Positions 1 through 8,672 are shown, counted from the first letter of the stretch. The stretch: 30,363 nucleotides of DNA from Candidatus Babeliales bacterium (GCA_031292305.1 JARLHJ010000018.1:1-30363), one strand, 5' to 3'. Notes: generated by a model from the letters alone, not told the origin. Made by a program: numbers and translations.

Positions 1-1193
1 ACTTTTTCTAAAAAGTAATCTTCTAGCTCTTTTGCTGTTTCTACTTTTTTTTCTTCTATTAGATTTATTGTATTTTGAACATCTTTAGGAGATTTAGGCT
101 TTAACGCAATTTTTAATTTATCGCGTCTAGCTTCACAGCCCAAATGCAAAAGTGATTCGCCATTTAAATATAAAATATCGAATAAGAATAATTTTAATGG
201 TAACTCAGTTGAAGCTTCTTCAATACCGTGTTTACGTTTACGTTTAATTGTTTCTTGAAATGGCACAAAGTTGCCTGTGTCGACATCATAAACTACAGCT
301 TCACCTTCACAAATTAATGTATCAACATTTAATTTTAATAAAGCTTCTACTAAATCAGGAAACATGTGTGACATATCAACAAGGTTACGTGAGAAAAACC
401 TTACAACAGGTTCTTTACCTGTTTTATCAAGATGCACTTGTAACCTAAAGCCATCTATTTTTGGCTGTGCTATGCAATGGCCAATCTTTTCTATAATATC
501 TTTAGGAGTTGGCAATCTTTCTGCTGCTGCTGGACGCACAGGTATCCCAACACGCATTGTTAGTTTCTTAACACCGTCAATGCCTTCTTTTTTTGCATTG
601 TATGCGACAAGGCCAATATCTACGCATAAATTATATTCGTTTTCCATTTCTTTGCGTAAAGACTTATTTCCTACCAACATCCAAGAGAATGCATCAATTA
701 ATGTCATATCAGAAAAACCTAAACGTAGCGTATGTGTTATTATACGTATAATAAATTTGGCACTAATCGGATCTATTTCTCTAAGTAATAAAAGCACGCA
801 ATCTTGTTTTAACTCTTGTGAGCCTTCACCTGATATATTTACTATGTCTAAGATACGAGCGTACATTTGTTCTACAGTTAAGCTCGATTTCTCTTGCCAT
901 GTACCAGCCTCAATAATTGAACCTAAATCACCAGTATCTTTAAATTTTTGTTTAACTTCAACTTCAGGAATATCTAATAACTTTGATATAGATTTAATTG
1001 CGCTTTTTTCTGCAAAATTTGTTTGCGTACCTATGTAAGGTGGATTAAGTTCACCAAGTGATAAATAAGAAATTATCTTTGCTTCTTCTGGCGTAGCCTT
1101 TTTTAAAAGCTCACTTAGCATGCTTGTCATTTCAAGTCTTGATTGAACCGGTTCAATTTGGTTAAAAGTTACAGCTACATCTTGGAACAACAT
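1..1193 (-). CDS. ATP-dependent DNA ligase, archaeal/eukaryotic type, C-terminus cut by the window edge
   Basis: This enzyme seals nicks in duplex DNA through a lysine-AMP intermediate. Translating the minus strand from ATG at 1193 gives 397 residues before the window ends. The first 200 or so match the helical DNA-binding domain of archaeal LigI-type ligases (RLEMTSML near the start). The nucleotidyltransferase core follows: motif I is QPKIDGFR with the adenylated lysine at about residue 245, then EGEAVVYD and FDILYLNGESL. Archaeal-type ligases are usually near 560-600 residues, so roughly the last third (end of the core and the OB fold) lies outside. TAGGAT precedes the ATG, which sits 10 nt after the pgsA stop, so the two are probably cotranscribed. 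The family call is firm; the role relative to an NAD-dependent LigA, not visible here, is unknown. Confidence 0.9.
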   Translation of the reverse strand, partial: MLFQDVAVTFNQIEPVQSRLEMTSMLSELLKKATPEEAKIISYLSLGELNPPYIGTQTNFAEKSAIKSISKLLDIPEVEVKQKFKDTGDLGSIIEAGTWQEKSSLTVEQMYARILDIVNISGEGSQELKQDCVLLLLREIDPISAKFIIRIITHTLRLGFSDMTLIDAFSWMLVGNKSLRKEMENEYNLCVDIGLVAYNAKKEGIDGVKKLTMRVGIPVRPAAAERLPTPKDIIEKIGHCIAQPKIDGFRLQVHLDKTGKEPVVRFFSRNLVDMSHMFPDLVEALLKLNVDTLICEGEAVVYDVDTGNFVPFQETIKRKRKHGIEEASTELPLKLFLFDILYLNGESLLHLGCEARRDKLKIALKPKSPKDVQNTINLIEEKKVETAKELEDYFLEK

Positions 1194-1203
1194 GCTTAAG
1201 ATC

Positions 1204-1785
1204 CTACATAAATTTAAAACGTTTTAAAAAAATATTAAAATAAATAAAAGCTGAAAGTAATGAAAACAGCAAAGCGAAGAATATAGTAATTGATTCGATA
1301 ATATTCCAGTACGATTCTGTTAATCCTAAATTTTGAGCAGGGTTTAAAATTATTAACCCTAACATGATAAACTGAAAAGTTGTTTTTAATTTACCAATAA
1401 ATAAAACTGATATCGCTTTGTTACTTTCTGTAGCAATCAGACGCAAGGCTAATAAAAATAGCTCTCTTAAAATTAATAAGAGTGCCCAGAAAAAATAAAT
1501 TTTGTTAATTGCTAATAATGAAATTAATGTTGATGTGACTAAAAATTTGTCAGCTATATGGTCTAGCTCTCTTCCAAAACTTGTCTCAAGTTTATATTTA
1601 CGAGCTAAATAGCCGTCAAAAAAATCTGTAAGAGCGATAAGTAAAAAAAGGATTGTTATTAAACTGTTTAGCCAAAAAATATTTTGGGGCAATAAATAGA
1701 CTATTAAGAATGGCAAAATTATTATCGAAGCTAAGAGCCTGATTAATGTTAAAATTGTAGGTAGATTGAGTGATAAAAAAGGCAT
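1204..1785 (-). CDS. pgsA: CDP-diacylglycerol--glycerol-3-phosphate 3-phosphatidyltransferase
   Basis: This is a CDP-alcohol phosphatidyltransferase of 193 residues. It is an inner-membrane enzyme that joins CDP-diacylglycerol and glycerol-3-phosphate to make phosphatidylglycerol phosphate, the first step to phosphatidylglycerol and cardiolipin. The family signature DG-x2-AR-x8-G-x3-D-x3-D is complete at about residues 57-80 (DGYLARK, then GRELDHIAD). Hydrophobic segments fit several membrane helices: one N-terminal, one before the motif, and at least two in the C-terminal half. The length is usual for PgsA. It lies just upstream of the DNA ligase on the same strand and downstream of tRNA-Met. 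The choice of glycerol-3-phosphate rather than serine or inositol as acceptor is inferred from overall similarity. Confidence 0.88.
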   Translation of the reverse strand: MPFLSLNLPTILTLIRLLASIIILPFLIVYLLPQNIFWLNSLITILFLLIALTDFFDGYLARKYKLETSFGRELDHIADKFLVTSTLISLLAINKIYFFWALLLILRELFLLALRLIATESNKAISVLFIGKLKTTFQFIMLGLIILNPAQNLGLTESYWNIIESITIFFALLFSLLSAFIYFNIFLKRFKFM

Positions 1786-1816
1786 TAATTTACTCGAAGT
1801 CTAAAAAATTATTTAT

Positions 1817-1890
1817 TGGCGATGCAGGGACTCGAACCCCGGACCTACGGATTATGATTCCGCCGCTCTAACCAGCTGAGCTACATCGCC
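1817..1890 (-). tRNA. tRNA-Met (CAT anticodon), elongator type
   Basis: The minus strand folds into a complete 74-nt cloverleaf. The acceptor arm GGCGATG pairs with CATCGCC, the D-arm is GCTC/GAGC, and the anticodon stem GCGGA/TCCGT carries loop ATCATAA with anticodon CAT. The TTCGAGT loop closes on CGGGG/CCCTG, with one mismatch or wobble. Discriminator A is followed by ATA, so the CCA end is not encoded. The acceptor begins with a normal G-C pair rather than the C:A mismatch of initiator tRNA, so it reads as elongator Met. A lysidine-modified Ile2 identity cannot be fully excluded by eye. Confidence 0.93.
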
Positions 1891-1909
1891 AAATATTTAT
1901 TAGTATATA

Positions 1910-3469
1910 CTAAATACTTAATTTTTTAACTTCTTTTGTATCTAAATAAAAATTAAATAGTGATTTTAAGAAGAATAAACCAGTTATCAGTGTAGATATT
2001 ATACCAATCATCATTGTAACTGCAAAGCCTTTTATAGGCCCTGTTCCAAATTTAAATAGTACAATAGCAGCAACTAATGTAGTTATATTCGCATCTAAAA
2101 TAACTTCCATTGCACCACTAAAACCTTCTCGCACAGCTTGACGTGGAGTGGCTCCAGTTGCAATGACTTCGCGCATTTTTTCATAAATTAAGATAGAAGC
2201 ATCAATTGCCATACCTACAGTTAACACCATGCCAGCAATACCAGGTAATGTTAACGTAGCTTTTAGCAATGCCAACCCAACTAAAATTAATATCAAGTTA
2301 TATATTAACGCTAAAAACGCAAAAAGACCAGATAATTTGTAATAAAATACGCTAAATACAAGCAATAAACCTAATCCTATTAAGCATGCCATTAAGCCAG
2401 CATATATAGATTCTTGCCCTAATGAAGGACCAATTCTGCGTTCTTCTGAGAATTCAACAGGCGCTACAAATGCCCCTGACTTTAAAAGCATTGCTAATTC
2501 TTTTGCTTTTTCTGCAGTAAAGTTTCCACTAATTGAACCTTCAGAATGAATTTCATCTCTTATATTTGCAGCAGAAATAACTTTATTATCTAAAACAGCA
2601 GCTAATTCTCTTCCAATATTTTTGCCTGTTAATTCAGCAAATCTATCGCCACCTTCTTTTGATAAAACAAAAGTTACCGCAACTTGAGATCCCATTTTGC
2701 CACCACCAATAGATGGATAAGCGTCTTTTAAATCTTTGCCTGTAACTTCAGAATATTCTGATACTAAATAGAAAGGTCCTTTTCCACCCTTAGCATCTTT
2801 ATCAGGTATTATTGTCATACCCTCAGGTAATTGGCCGCCATATTCATCATAAATTTCATCTTTATTTGATGCAATCTTCTCAACTAATTTAAATTCTAAA
2901 ATTGCTGGTGTACCAATCATTTGTTTTGCTTTAGCTGGGTCATCGACATCAGGAATTTCAACAACAATGTGTCTATCACCTTTTGAAGATATCGCAATTT
3001 CTTCAACACCAATTTTTTTCAAACGAGTATCTAAAACTTCGATATTACTTCTTAATGCCCATTTTTTTATTTCATTCATTTTTTCAGGAGAATAACCCAA
3101 CGATAGTGCTGTTCCATTTTGGCTTAATACTAAATCTGGAAAGTTTTCATGCAATACTGATTGAGCAGAATTTGTAGCAGTTTCGTTTTCAAAACTTAAT
3201 TCTATTTTTTGATTTTCTACTTTTGAAGATACAGGCAATTCTTTATTTTCATTTTTTAAAACATCTGGAATGCGCTGCATTTTTTGTCTTAATTCATAGT
3301 CAATAGCTTTTTCTACTTGAACATCTAAGGTGATATAAGTTCCACCTACAAGATCAATACCTAGCTTTACTTTCTTTCTTAATGGATGTAAAAAGAAAAT
3401 TGCTACTGCACCTAATGCTACCCAAAATAAAAACCCTGATGACAGAATACGTCGAACAGATAAATTCAT
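1910..3469 (-). CDS. secD: Protein translocase subunit SecD
   Basis: SecD is an RND-family membrane subunit that works with SecF on the periplasmic face of SecYEG and uses the proton gradient to help complete protein export. The 519-residue protein has an N-terminal membrane helix (about residues 10-28), the GGTYITLDV segment typical of the start of the periplasmic P1 region, and a large periplasmic part. From about residue 350 comes a block of membrane helices ending near 510. AIDASILIYEKMRE, at about residue 420, is the conserved transmembrane motif with the acidic residue of SecD/SecF proteins. AAAGGAATGTT precedes the ATG. SecF is neither fused nor next to it, unlike many bacterial secDF operons. 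Many neighbours carry signal peptides and would use this pathway. Confidence 0.95.
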   Translation of the reverse strand: MNLSVRRILSSGFLFWVALGAVAIFFLHPLRKKVKLGIDLVGGTYITLDVQVEKAIDYELRQKMQRIPDVLKNENKELPVSSKVENQKIELSFENETATNSAQSVLHENFPDLVLSQNGTALSLGYSPEKMNEIKKWALRSNIEVLDTRLKKIGVEEIAISSKGDRHIVVEIPDVDDPAKAKQMIGTPAILEFKLVEKIASNKDEIYDEYGGQLPEGMTIIPDKDAKGGKGPFYLVSEYSEVTGKDLKDAYPSIGGGKMGSQVAVTFVLSKEGGDRFAELTGKNIGRELAAVLDNKVISAANIRDEIHSEGSISGNFTAEKAKELAMLLKSGAFVAPVEFSEERRIGPSLGQESIYAGLMACLIGLGLLLVFSVFYYKLSGLFAFLALIYNLILILVGLALLKATLTLPGIAGMVLTVGMAIDASILIYEKMREVIATGATPRQAVREGFSGAMEVILDANITTLVAAIVLFKFGTGPIKGFAVTMMIGIISTLITGLFFLKSLFNFYLDTKEVKKLSI

Positions 3470-3560
3470 AACATTCCTTTTTGTCTTTTTGTTTCAAATT
3501 TTATTTAAAAACTAAAATATTTTCTAGTTAAAAACTGGCCACATAATAATTCGTAGACTG

Positions 3561-3592
3561 ACCTGCCAACCGAAGCTTTGGCGTAGGTTGGT
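3561..3592. repeat. Imperfect palindrome abutting the 3' end of tRNA-Leu
   Basis: The 32-base segment is an imperfect inverted repeat. The core CCGAAGCTTTGG is self-complementary around AAGCTT with one G-T wobble, and outer arms CCAACC and GGTTGG pair across it. It is richer in G+C than the surrounding spacer and overlaps the encoded CCA of tRNA-Leu. It could be a processing or termination hairpin, or one copy of a dispersed palindromic element. No second copy was seen in this window. Confidence 0.5.
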
Positions 3593-3674
3593 GCCGAAGA
3601 GGGGACTCGAACCCCTACAGGATTTCTCCCACAGCCACCTCAAGACTGCGTGTATGCCATTCCACCACTTCGGC
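3589..3674 (-). tRNA. tRNA-Leu (GAG anticodon)
   Basis: The minus strand forms a class II tRNA with acceptor GCCGAAG/CTTCGGC, anticodon stem CAGTC/GGCTG and loop TTGAGGT (anticodon GAG, reading CUC and CUU). It has a long variable arm and the T-arm AGGGG TTCGAGT CCCCT. After discriminator A at 3592 the genome reads CCA (3589-3591), so the CCA tail appears to be encoded, unlike the tRNA-Met at 1817. Those bases also belong to an imperfect palindrome abutting the gene, so the match may be incidental. Confidence 0.93.
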
Positions 3675-3762
3675 GGATATATTCAAAATTTATCAGATTT
3701 AAAAACTATTGGCAAATCAAACTATATCAATCTGATTTGCCAATAAAAATATTATATATTAA

Positions 3763-5250
3763 TTAAAAAATTGATGTAACTTTATCCCACATAGTCGCTA
3801 ACCAAGATTTTTGTTTTTTTGGCATCGCTTGCTTGCTTTGAGATTCACCCTTTAATTTATTTTCTAATTCATTTTGTTTTCTTAGTTCTTCTTCACGTTG
3901 CAATTTTTCAAATTGTTCTTTTAGATTTCCAGTCTCTTTTTCCAAGTCGTTAACTTTTGTAACGATTGAATTAGACAGCTTATCTACATTATCTAATAAA
4001 TCTTGATAATATTTTTTTAAATCAGCGCTTAAATATATTTGAATGTTTTGAATACTTTTTAAATCAGCTTCAATTTGATAAAACAATGTTTTTGCTTTCT
4101 TATCATTTAAAACACGTCCTATTTCTTTAAAGTCTTGCCATGCGCTTTTTTCATAATCTCTAGATTTATTTACTTGATCAACTAGTTGATTAATAACATT
4201 ATCAACTGATATGTCTAACTCACTTAATGAATTTAAATCCGTTTGAACTTTTTCAATATCTTCTTTTTTGTGACCTAAAATATCCAAAAATTCTCTAGCG
4301 GGAGCTTCCAAGCCATGAGCTTCTCTTTCTAGAGAAAGCTGATGTAGGAAATATTCAAGAACTTGTGAAATTTCTCCTTGCTCAAATCCTAACTTACGGA
4401 ACAAGTCGCTTAATTTTTTATCTAACTCACTTCTTTTTGATATATAATCGATTTGTAATTTTATTACATCATCGTTAAGAGAAATTATTTTTTCAAATGT
4501 TTGCTCAGCTTGTTCCCACCATACACGTTTTAAAAGCCAGTTTCCCTCTTCTTCTACATCTAATGTATTTATATTAGACATAACAGCTTCTCTTTCTTTT
4601 TTTGCAGCGGGCTTTTCTTCTATTTTTGTAGGGATAGCAACGGGCGTCACTGATGTAGCAACATCATTTGCTGGCGGTACAGGTATTGGGGCTTGTACAA
4701 CTGAAACCTCTGGTGGGGTTAATGCAGCTGTTGTATCTTGTGGTGCTGCGCCCACAACATTAACTTCTGGTGATATTGTTTCAACTGGAGATACTGTTTC
4801 AACTGGAGTTACTGACGGGGTATTTATTGTAGCATCAACTTGTGGTTGAATAGATATACCTGTGGCAAGATCAACTGGCTGAGTCTGCCCAGGCGCAGAT
4901 GACGCTGGAGTTTCAGGCGTCACTACTTCTTGAGTGGGTTTATTTTTTATTGTATTTGGCACCTCTGTTGTTGGAGCTGAGGAATCTATAGCTACCGAAG
5001 CTGCAGTAGGCGTAGTATTAACTGCTGAACTTGTAATTGGAGAAACACCCGGAGTTCTGACTTCCAAATTTGGTTGAGTAACAGGAGTTGATGGAGCAAC
5101 TGTAGTTACTACACCATTATTTCCCGCATTTGCGGCTTGAACACCTGTTGGAGTTTGACTTACAACCGGTGAAGATGCACCACCAGGAGCATCTTGCGTT
5201 AAAATATATGCAAAATTAAAAATTAAAAAAGCAAAATATAAGACTATCAT
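3763..5250 (-). CDS. Exported Pro/Thr/Val-rich coiled-coil protein, unknown function
   Basis: I do not recognise a family. The 495-residue product begins with a hydrophobic stretch (about residues 2-18) that reads as a signal peptide or anchor. Residues about 20-215 are low-complexity sequence rich in Pro, Thr, Val, Ala and Ser with repeated PxVxPVET-like pieces, which suggests an extended, disordered exported region. Residues about 220-495 are strongly helical with heptad-like spacing and many Glu/Lys/Leu, likely coiled coil. A basic patch (KQAMPKKQKS) and a short aromatic tail (WLATMWDKVTSIF) close the protein; the tail could be an amphipathic membrane-contacting helix. AAAGG lies upstream of the ATG. 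It is a single gene between tRNA-Leu and the PPOX gene. A surface or host-facing structural protein is possible. Confidence 0.8.
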   Translation of the reverse strand: MIVLYFAFLIFNFAYILTQDAPGGASSPVVSQTPTGVQAANAGNNGVVTTVAPSTPVTQPNLEVRTPGVSPITSSAVNTTPTAASVAIDSSAPTTEVPNTIKNKPTQEVVTPETPASSAPGQTQPVDLATGISIQPQVDATINTPSVTPVETVSPVETISPEVNVVGAAPQDTTAALTPPEVSVVQAPIPVPPANDVATSVTPVAIPTKIEEKPAAKKEREAVMSNINTLDVEEEGNWLLKRVWWEQAEQTFEKIISLNDDVIKLQIDYISKRSELDKKLSDLFRKLGFEQGEISQVLEYFLHQLSLEREAHGLEAPAREFLDILGHKKEDIEKVQTDLNSLSELDISVDNVINQLVDQVNKSRDYEKSAWQDFKEIGRVLNDKKAKTLFYQIEADLKSIQNIQIYLSADLKKYYQDLLDNVDKLSNSIVTKVNDLEKETGNLKEQFEKLQREEELRKQNELENKLKGESQSKQAMPKKQKSWLATMWDKVTSIF

Positions 5251-5285
5251 ACTACAAACCTTTTATTATTATTAACTACTTTCAA

Positions 5286-5747
5286 CTATAAGACTAAAGC
5301 AAGTTCTTTTAATTCAGTCAATAATGCTTCACATAATTCTTCAGCTTCTTTAGAAACATATCCCCATCTAATCCCAGAATCTACTCTGGTTAAAACTGAT
5401 CTGTCGCTTTTTATATCAATAATATCTATTCTCACCACGTTCATTAATGGATGAACTGATGATGGAGCTCGGACTACCCCTGCTCTACCTAAAACACTGT
5501 AAGCAACATTGCCTTCATCCATAAAACATAACATAACTTTTTTCTGCCATACCATATTATGATATCCGGTATGTTCTTTGTGAATTGAAATTAAAAAACT
5601 TTCAACTCCTTTTGGATAGATCCATTGAATAGGTGTTGTATGTGGCAATCCTTTTTCAGAAAATGTAGATAAAATACAAACGGTTTTTCCTTTTTTCAAG
5701 ACTTCTAATAAGTCTTCTGGGAGTTTAGCCCCAACATGTTTTGCCAT
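5286..5747 (-). CDS. Pyridoxamine 5'-phosphate oxidase-like (PPOX) FMN-binding split-barrel protein
   Basis: The 153-residue product resembles the small PPOX/general stress FMN-binding split-barrel proteins. The N-terminal half has the usual alternation of strands: KTVCILSTFSEKG, then PHTTPIQWIYPKG, then a strand ending SIHKEHTGYHNM. Strands VMLCFMDEGNVAYSVLGRAGV complete the barrel. The length is typical of the single-domain family. These proteins bind FMN, F420 or haem and act as oxidoreductases or flavin binders; the substrate cannot be read from sequence, and I see no specific support for a PdxH role in vitamin B6 synthesis. AGGA lies about 10 nt before the ATG. It sits apart from its neighbours with its own upstream spacer, so it is likely monocistronic. 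Confidence 0.7.
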   Translation of the reverse strand: MAKHVGAKLPEDLLEVLKKGKTVCILSTFSEKGLPHTTPIQWIYPKGVESFLISIHKEHTGYHNMVWQKKVMLCFMDEGNVAYSVLGRAGVVRAPSSVHPLMNVVRIDIIDIKSDRSVLTRVDSGIRWGYVSKEAEELCEALLTELKELALVL

Positions 5748-5787
5748 AAAAAAATCATCCTATATTAAAAAAATAATCACAATAATA

Positions 5788-5793
5788 ATTATA
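5788..5793 (-). promoter_or_regulatory. Possible -10 element for the PPOX gene
   Basis: The minus strand reads TATAAT about 40 nt upstream of the ATG at 5747. No convincing -35 box was found at 16-18 nt. The spacer is A+T-rich, so chance matches are common. Confidence 0.35.
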
Positions 5794-5944
5794 CACTAAA
5801 AATTAATTTATTTTACTTACAGATTTTAAATTGAACGTTATGCTAGCACAAAAGCTCAAGCTTCCCACAATTAATTAACATAGTTTTCAAAAAAAATTGG
5901 CCTACTTATAGTATACCAGACGTGTCAAGCCCCCTATTTGAATA

Positions 5945-6460
5945 CTAGGTTTTTGAGTTGTTTATGTTCGATTTGTATTTCTCAATCGACTTAGCCGTCG
6001 TTTTTATCGCATTCAAATCTTCATGAATACGATTTTCATCAATTAGTGAATTTGCAAATTTTACAAGTTGAGCGCGCTTTATTATTAAATCTATATTTAT
6101 AACTTCTGAAGAATTTAAATTATTTAAAAAATCTATTATTTCATCATCTGTTAAACTATAGAGTTCATCATTAAATGTATCAGATAAGTAGTTTTTAAAA
6201 ATTAAGATTAATCTTATATAAAAAACCTCAGGATTGTGCTTATGCTTTGATAATAAAGCTATTTCATGATCAAATTTTTCAATCGGTGACAATTTTTTTA
6301 TCTTTGATTCTTTAATTTTTTTTATTACTAAAATTAAAACTACGCCCAAAATTAAAAATACTAATATCCCAATAGCCCAGTAAAAACTTTTAGTTTGCCA
6401 AAAAGGCTGATACCAGATTTCATAGTTTGTAAGATCTAACCCTGATTTTTTAATATCCAT
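5945..6460 (-). CDS. Single-pass membrane protein, DUF4381-like (Bat/aerotolerance-type operon)
   Basis: The 171-residue protein has a short N-terminal segment with aromatic residues (IWYQPFWQTKSFYW), one membrane helix at about residues 27-47, a basic stop-transfer segment (KKIKESKIKK) and a helical cytosolic domain. This architecture matches DUF4381 proteins, which are encoded beside DUF58 proteins in MoxR-Bat clusters. Here it begins one base after the stop of the DUF58 gene, so the two are translationally coupled. The cytosolic part (LTDDEIIDFL, then a C-terminal helix) probably binds partner proteins. The function is inferred from position and layout; sequence similarity to DUF4381 is weak by eye. 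Confidence 0.6.
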   Translation of the reverse strand: MDIKKSGLDLTNYEIWYQPFWQTKSFYWAIGILVFLILGVVLILVIKKIKESKIKKLSPIEKFDHEIALLSKHKHNPEVFYIRLILIFKNYLSDTFNDELYSLTDDEIIDFLNNLNSSEVINIDLIIKRAQLVKFANSLIDENRIHEDLNAIKTTAKSIEKYKSNINNSKT

Positions 6461-6461
6461 T

Positions 6462-7322
6462 TTAATACATTAATCTTTTGTTAAAAAACTTAATAATTTG
6501 CGAAATATAATCTTCATGATTATTTATATTTAAAAAAGAAACTTTATGCTTTTTTAATATTTTTTCTTGATTCATAAAATAATTATTAATTTCTAAGTTT
6601 ATATTCTTACTTATATTTAAACTAAAATTTTCACCTGTTTCAATATCTTGAAAATTTATTAAACCAACTTGAGGCAAATTTCCCTCAATTTTGTCATTGT
6701 ATTTAATAGCGATTAAATCAGAATAATTAGCAACAATACCTAATGCTTTTTCAAATGAATTCGAATCAATAAAATCAGAAATTAAAAAAACAATAGATTT
6801 TTTTTTAACTTTTTTCATCCAATCTTTTAATGCAAAATCAATACTAGTTTGACCTTGTTCATTATTGAAAATAAAAAGTTCTTCCATAATATTATTAATG
6901 TGGGCATTGCCTTTGCTAGGTGGAATAAACTTAATTATGCGATCAGTAAACAAAGCCACACCTACACGATCTTTACAATGATTAGCAGCCATTGCAATAA
7001 CACTGGCTATTTCACTTACAACTTCATGCTTTAACATTTTTGTCGAAGAAAAAAAACTAGATGCAGAAACATCAACCAAAATAATAATGGTTCTATTTCT
7101 TTCTTCTAAATATTGTCTTACAAAAAGTTTACCCATTTTTGCAGAACTTTTAAAATCTACAAATCTAATATCATCACCTGGAACATATTCTCTTATTTGA
7201 TCAAAATCATACCCGGAACCCTTAATTATGGAACTAGAGCTACCAACCAATAAAGCGTTAAGTTTGCGCTTTGTTTTAATTTGTATAAGTTGAATTTTCT
7301 TTTGTAATTCAGGTGATATCAT
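6462..7322 (-). CDS. DUF58 family protein with von Willebrand A-like fold
   Basis: The 286-residue product carries the DUF58 signature near the N-terminus: GSGYDFDQIREYVPGDDIR followed by VDFKSSAKMGKL. A vWA-like strand follows, IIILVDVSASSFFSS, whose D-x-S-x-S resembles a MIDAS metal site (about residues 87-93). VFLISDFID near residue 180 supplies a further acidic site. Proteins of this group work with MoxR AAA+ ATPases in assembly or stress tolerance (Bat/aerotolerance clusters). No moxR, batA or batB is present in this window. The gene follows serS by 6 nt and is coupled to the DUF4381-like gene, so the three form one operon. The family is clear; the cellular role is unproven. Confidence 0.88.
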   Translation of the reverse strand: MISPELQKKIQLIQIKTKRKLNALLVGSSSSIIKGSGYDFDQIREYVPGDDIRFVDFKSSAKMGKLFVRQYLEERNRTIIILVDVSASSFFSSTKMLKHEVVSEIASVIAMAANHCKDRVGVALFTDRIIKFIPPSKGNAHINNIMEELFIFNNEQGQTSIDFALKDWMKKVKKKSIVFLISDFIDSNSFEKALGIVANYSDLIAIKYNDKIEGNLPQVGLINFQDIETGENFSLNISKNINLEINNYFMNQEKILKKHKVSFLNINNHEDYISQIIKFFNKRLMY

Positions 7323-7328
7323 TTTAAT

Positions 7329-8558
7329 TTAAAATAATTTTGTTAAAACTTCAGGTAACTCAATAGAACCATCTTCTTTTTGGTATGTTTCCATTAATGC
7401 TATCATAAGCCTCGGTAAAGCCAGCGATGAAGCATTAAGTGTATGTACCAATTGTGTTGGTGAATTTTGTTCTTTTTTGTATCTTATTAAGCCTCTTCGT
7501 GCTTGGAAATCCGTGCAATTACTTGCAGAAGAAACTTCATAATATGCATTTTGTCCTGGCATCCAAACTTCAATATCATAAGTTTTTGATGAAGCAAATG
7601 AGCAATCTTGTCCAGCTAATAAACTTATTCTATAATGCAACCCTAATTGCTTTAAAATTTCTTCAGAACAATTAACCATTTTATCTAGCTCTGCATTTGA
7701 ATTTTCTGGCTCACACATTGTGACCAATTCAACTTTTTCAAATTGATGTATACGGATAAGTCCGTGTTCTGTAGTTCCATAAGTTCCTGCTTCGCGCCTG
7801 AAGCAACTTGTCCATGCTGTCATTTTTACAGGCAAGTCAACTGAATTAAAAATATGATCCCTATAAAGATTTGTTAAATTAACTTCTGCAGTTGGAGTTA
7901 AATATAAATTTTCATCTTCTATTTTATATACTTGATCTTTAAATTTCGGAAAATTACTTGCAACTAGTAAAGATTTCTCATTAACCAAATATGGTGGCAA
8001 TACTGGCTCAAAGCCATGATTAACATTATTTTTAAGCATTAACATTGCTAATGAATATACTAAACCAACAGCTTCTTTTTTATATAACGCAAAGCGACTA
8101 CCTGTCATTTTTGTAGCGGCTTCAAAATCTAACCATCCATTGATTTTAGCAAGTTCAATGTGATTTTTGACTTCAAAGTTAAACTTAGGTTTTTCGCCTA
8201 CCACTTTTACTACCTTATTAGATTCTTTATTGCCTTTTGGGATATCATCTTGTGGAATATTCGGGCAATTTAGATAATGCTCAGCAAATTCTTTTCTTAG
8301 AACTTCAAATTCAGATTCTTTTTCTTTTAGATCTTTGCTTATTATTATTGATTTATCTCTTATCTCTGGAGTTATTCCTGATTTTGCTCGAGCAGACAAA
8401 TCATTTTTTTCGGCTCTTAATCTTTCAATAGCCATATTTAAAGATCTTACTTGAACATCCAAATCAAATAATTTTTGCACATTGTAAGATGGATCTTTTT
8501 TTTCCAATAAATTTTTTACTTTTTCATAGCTTGTTCTTAATTCAACTAAATCAATCAT
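7329..8558 (-). CDS. serS: Seryl-tRNA synthetase
   Basis: This is a class II aminoacyl-tRNA synthetase that charges tRNA-Ser in the cytosol. The 409-residue length is close to the usual 420-430. Residues about 1-105 form the N-terminal antiparallel coiled-coil arm that binds the long variable arm of tRNA-Ser. The catalytic core includes LTPTAEVNLTNLY (serine-binding TxE loop), motif 2 FRREAGTYGTTEHGLIR, and motif 3 ending in ALPRLMIALMETYQ with its conserved arginine. The nearest upstream gene is divergent (the ADP-ribosylglycohydrolase), and the two Bat-like genes follow closely, so serS leads their operon. Confidence 0.96.
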   Translation of the reverse strand: MIDLVELRTSYEKVKNLLEKKDPSYNVQKLFDLDVQVRSLNMAIERLRAEKNDLSARAKSGITPEIRDKSIIISKDLKEKESEFEVLRKEFAEHYLNCPNIPQDDIPKGNKESNKVVKVVGEKPKFNFEVKNHIELAKINGWLDFEAATKMTGSRFALYKKEAVGLVYSLAMLMLKNNVNHGFEPVLPPYLVNEKSLLVASNFPKFKDQVYKIEDENLYLTPTAEVNLTNLYRDHIFNSVDLPVKMTAWTSCFRREAGTYGTTEHGLIRIHQFEKVELVTMCEPENSNAELDKMVNCSEEILKQLGLHYRISLLAGQDCSFASSKTYDIEVWMPGQNAYYEVSSASNCTDFQARRGLIRYKKEQNSPTQLVHTLNASSLALPRLMIALMETYQKEDGSIELPEVLTKLF

Positions 8559-8644
8559 GCGTAGCCTCTAATTCTTAATAAATATATATAAAATATAATA
8601 ACTCAGAATTCAAAGGTTGACTATAGGTGAAATTTTAGGGGCTT

Positions 8645-8672
8645 TTGACGATCATTTTATTAATGCTATGGT
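8645..8672 (+). promoter_or_regulatory. Candidate promoter for the ADP-ribosylglycohydrolase gene
   Basis: TTGACG at 8645-8650 and TATGGT at 8667-8672 are 16 nt apart and lie 37 nt before the ATG at 8709. The -10 is a poor match, so this is tentative. Confidence 0.3.

Noticed and set aside
364-1038. Plus-strand frame of 224 codons opposite the DNA ligase
   Set aside because: The minus strand encodes a clear ligase in this stretch. The plus frame has no family motifs and lacks a ribosome site.
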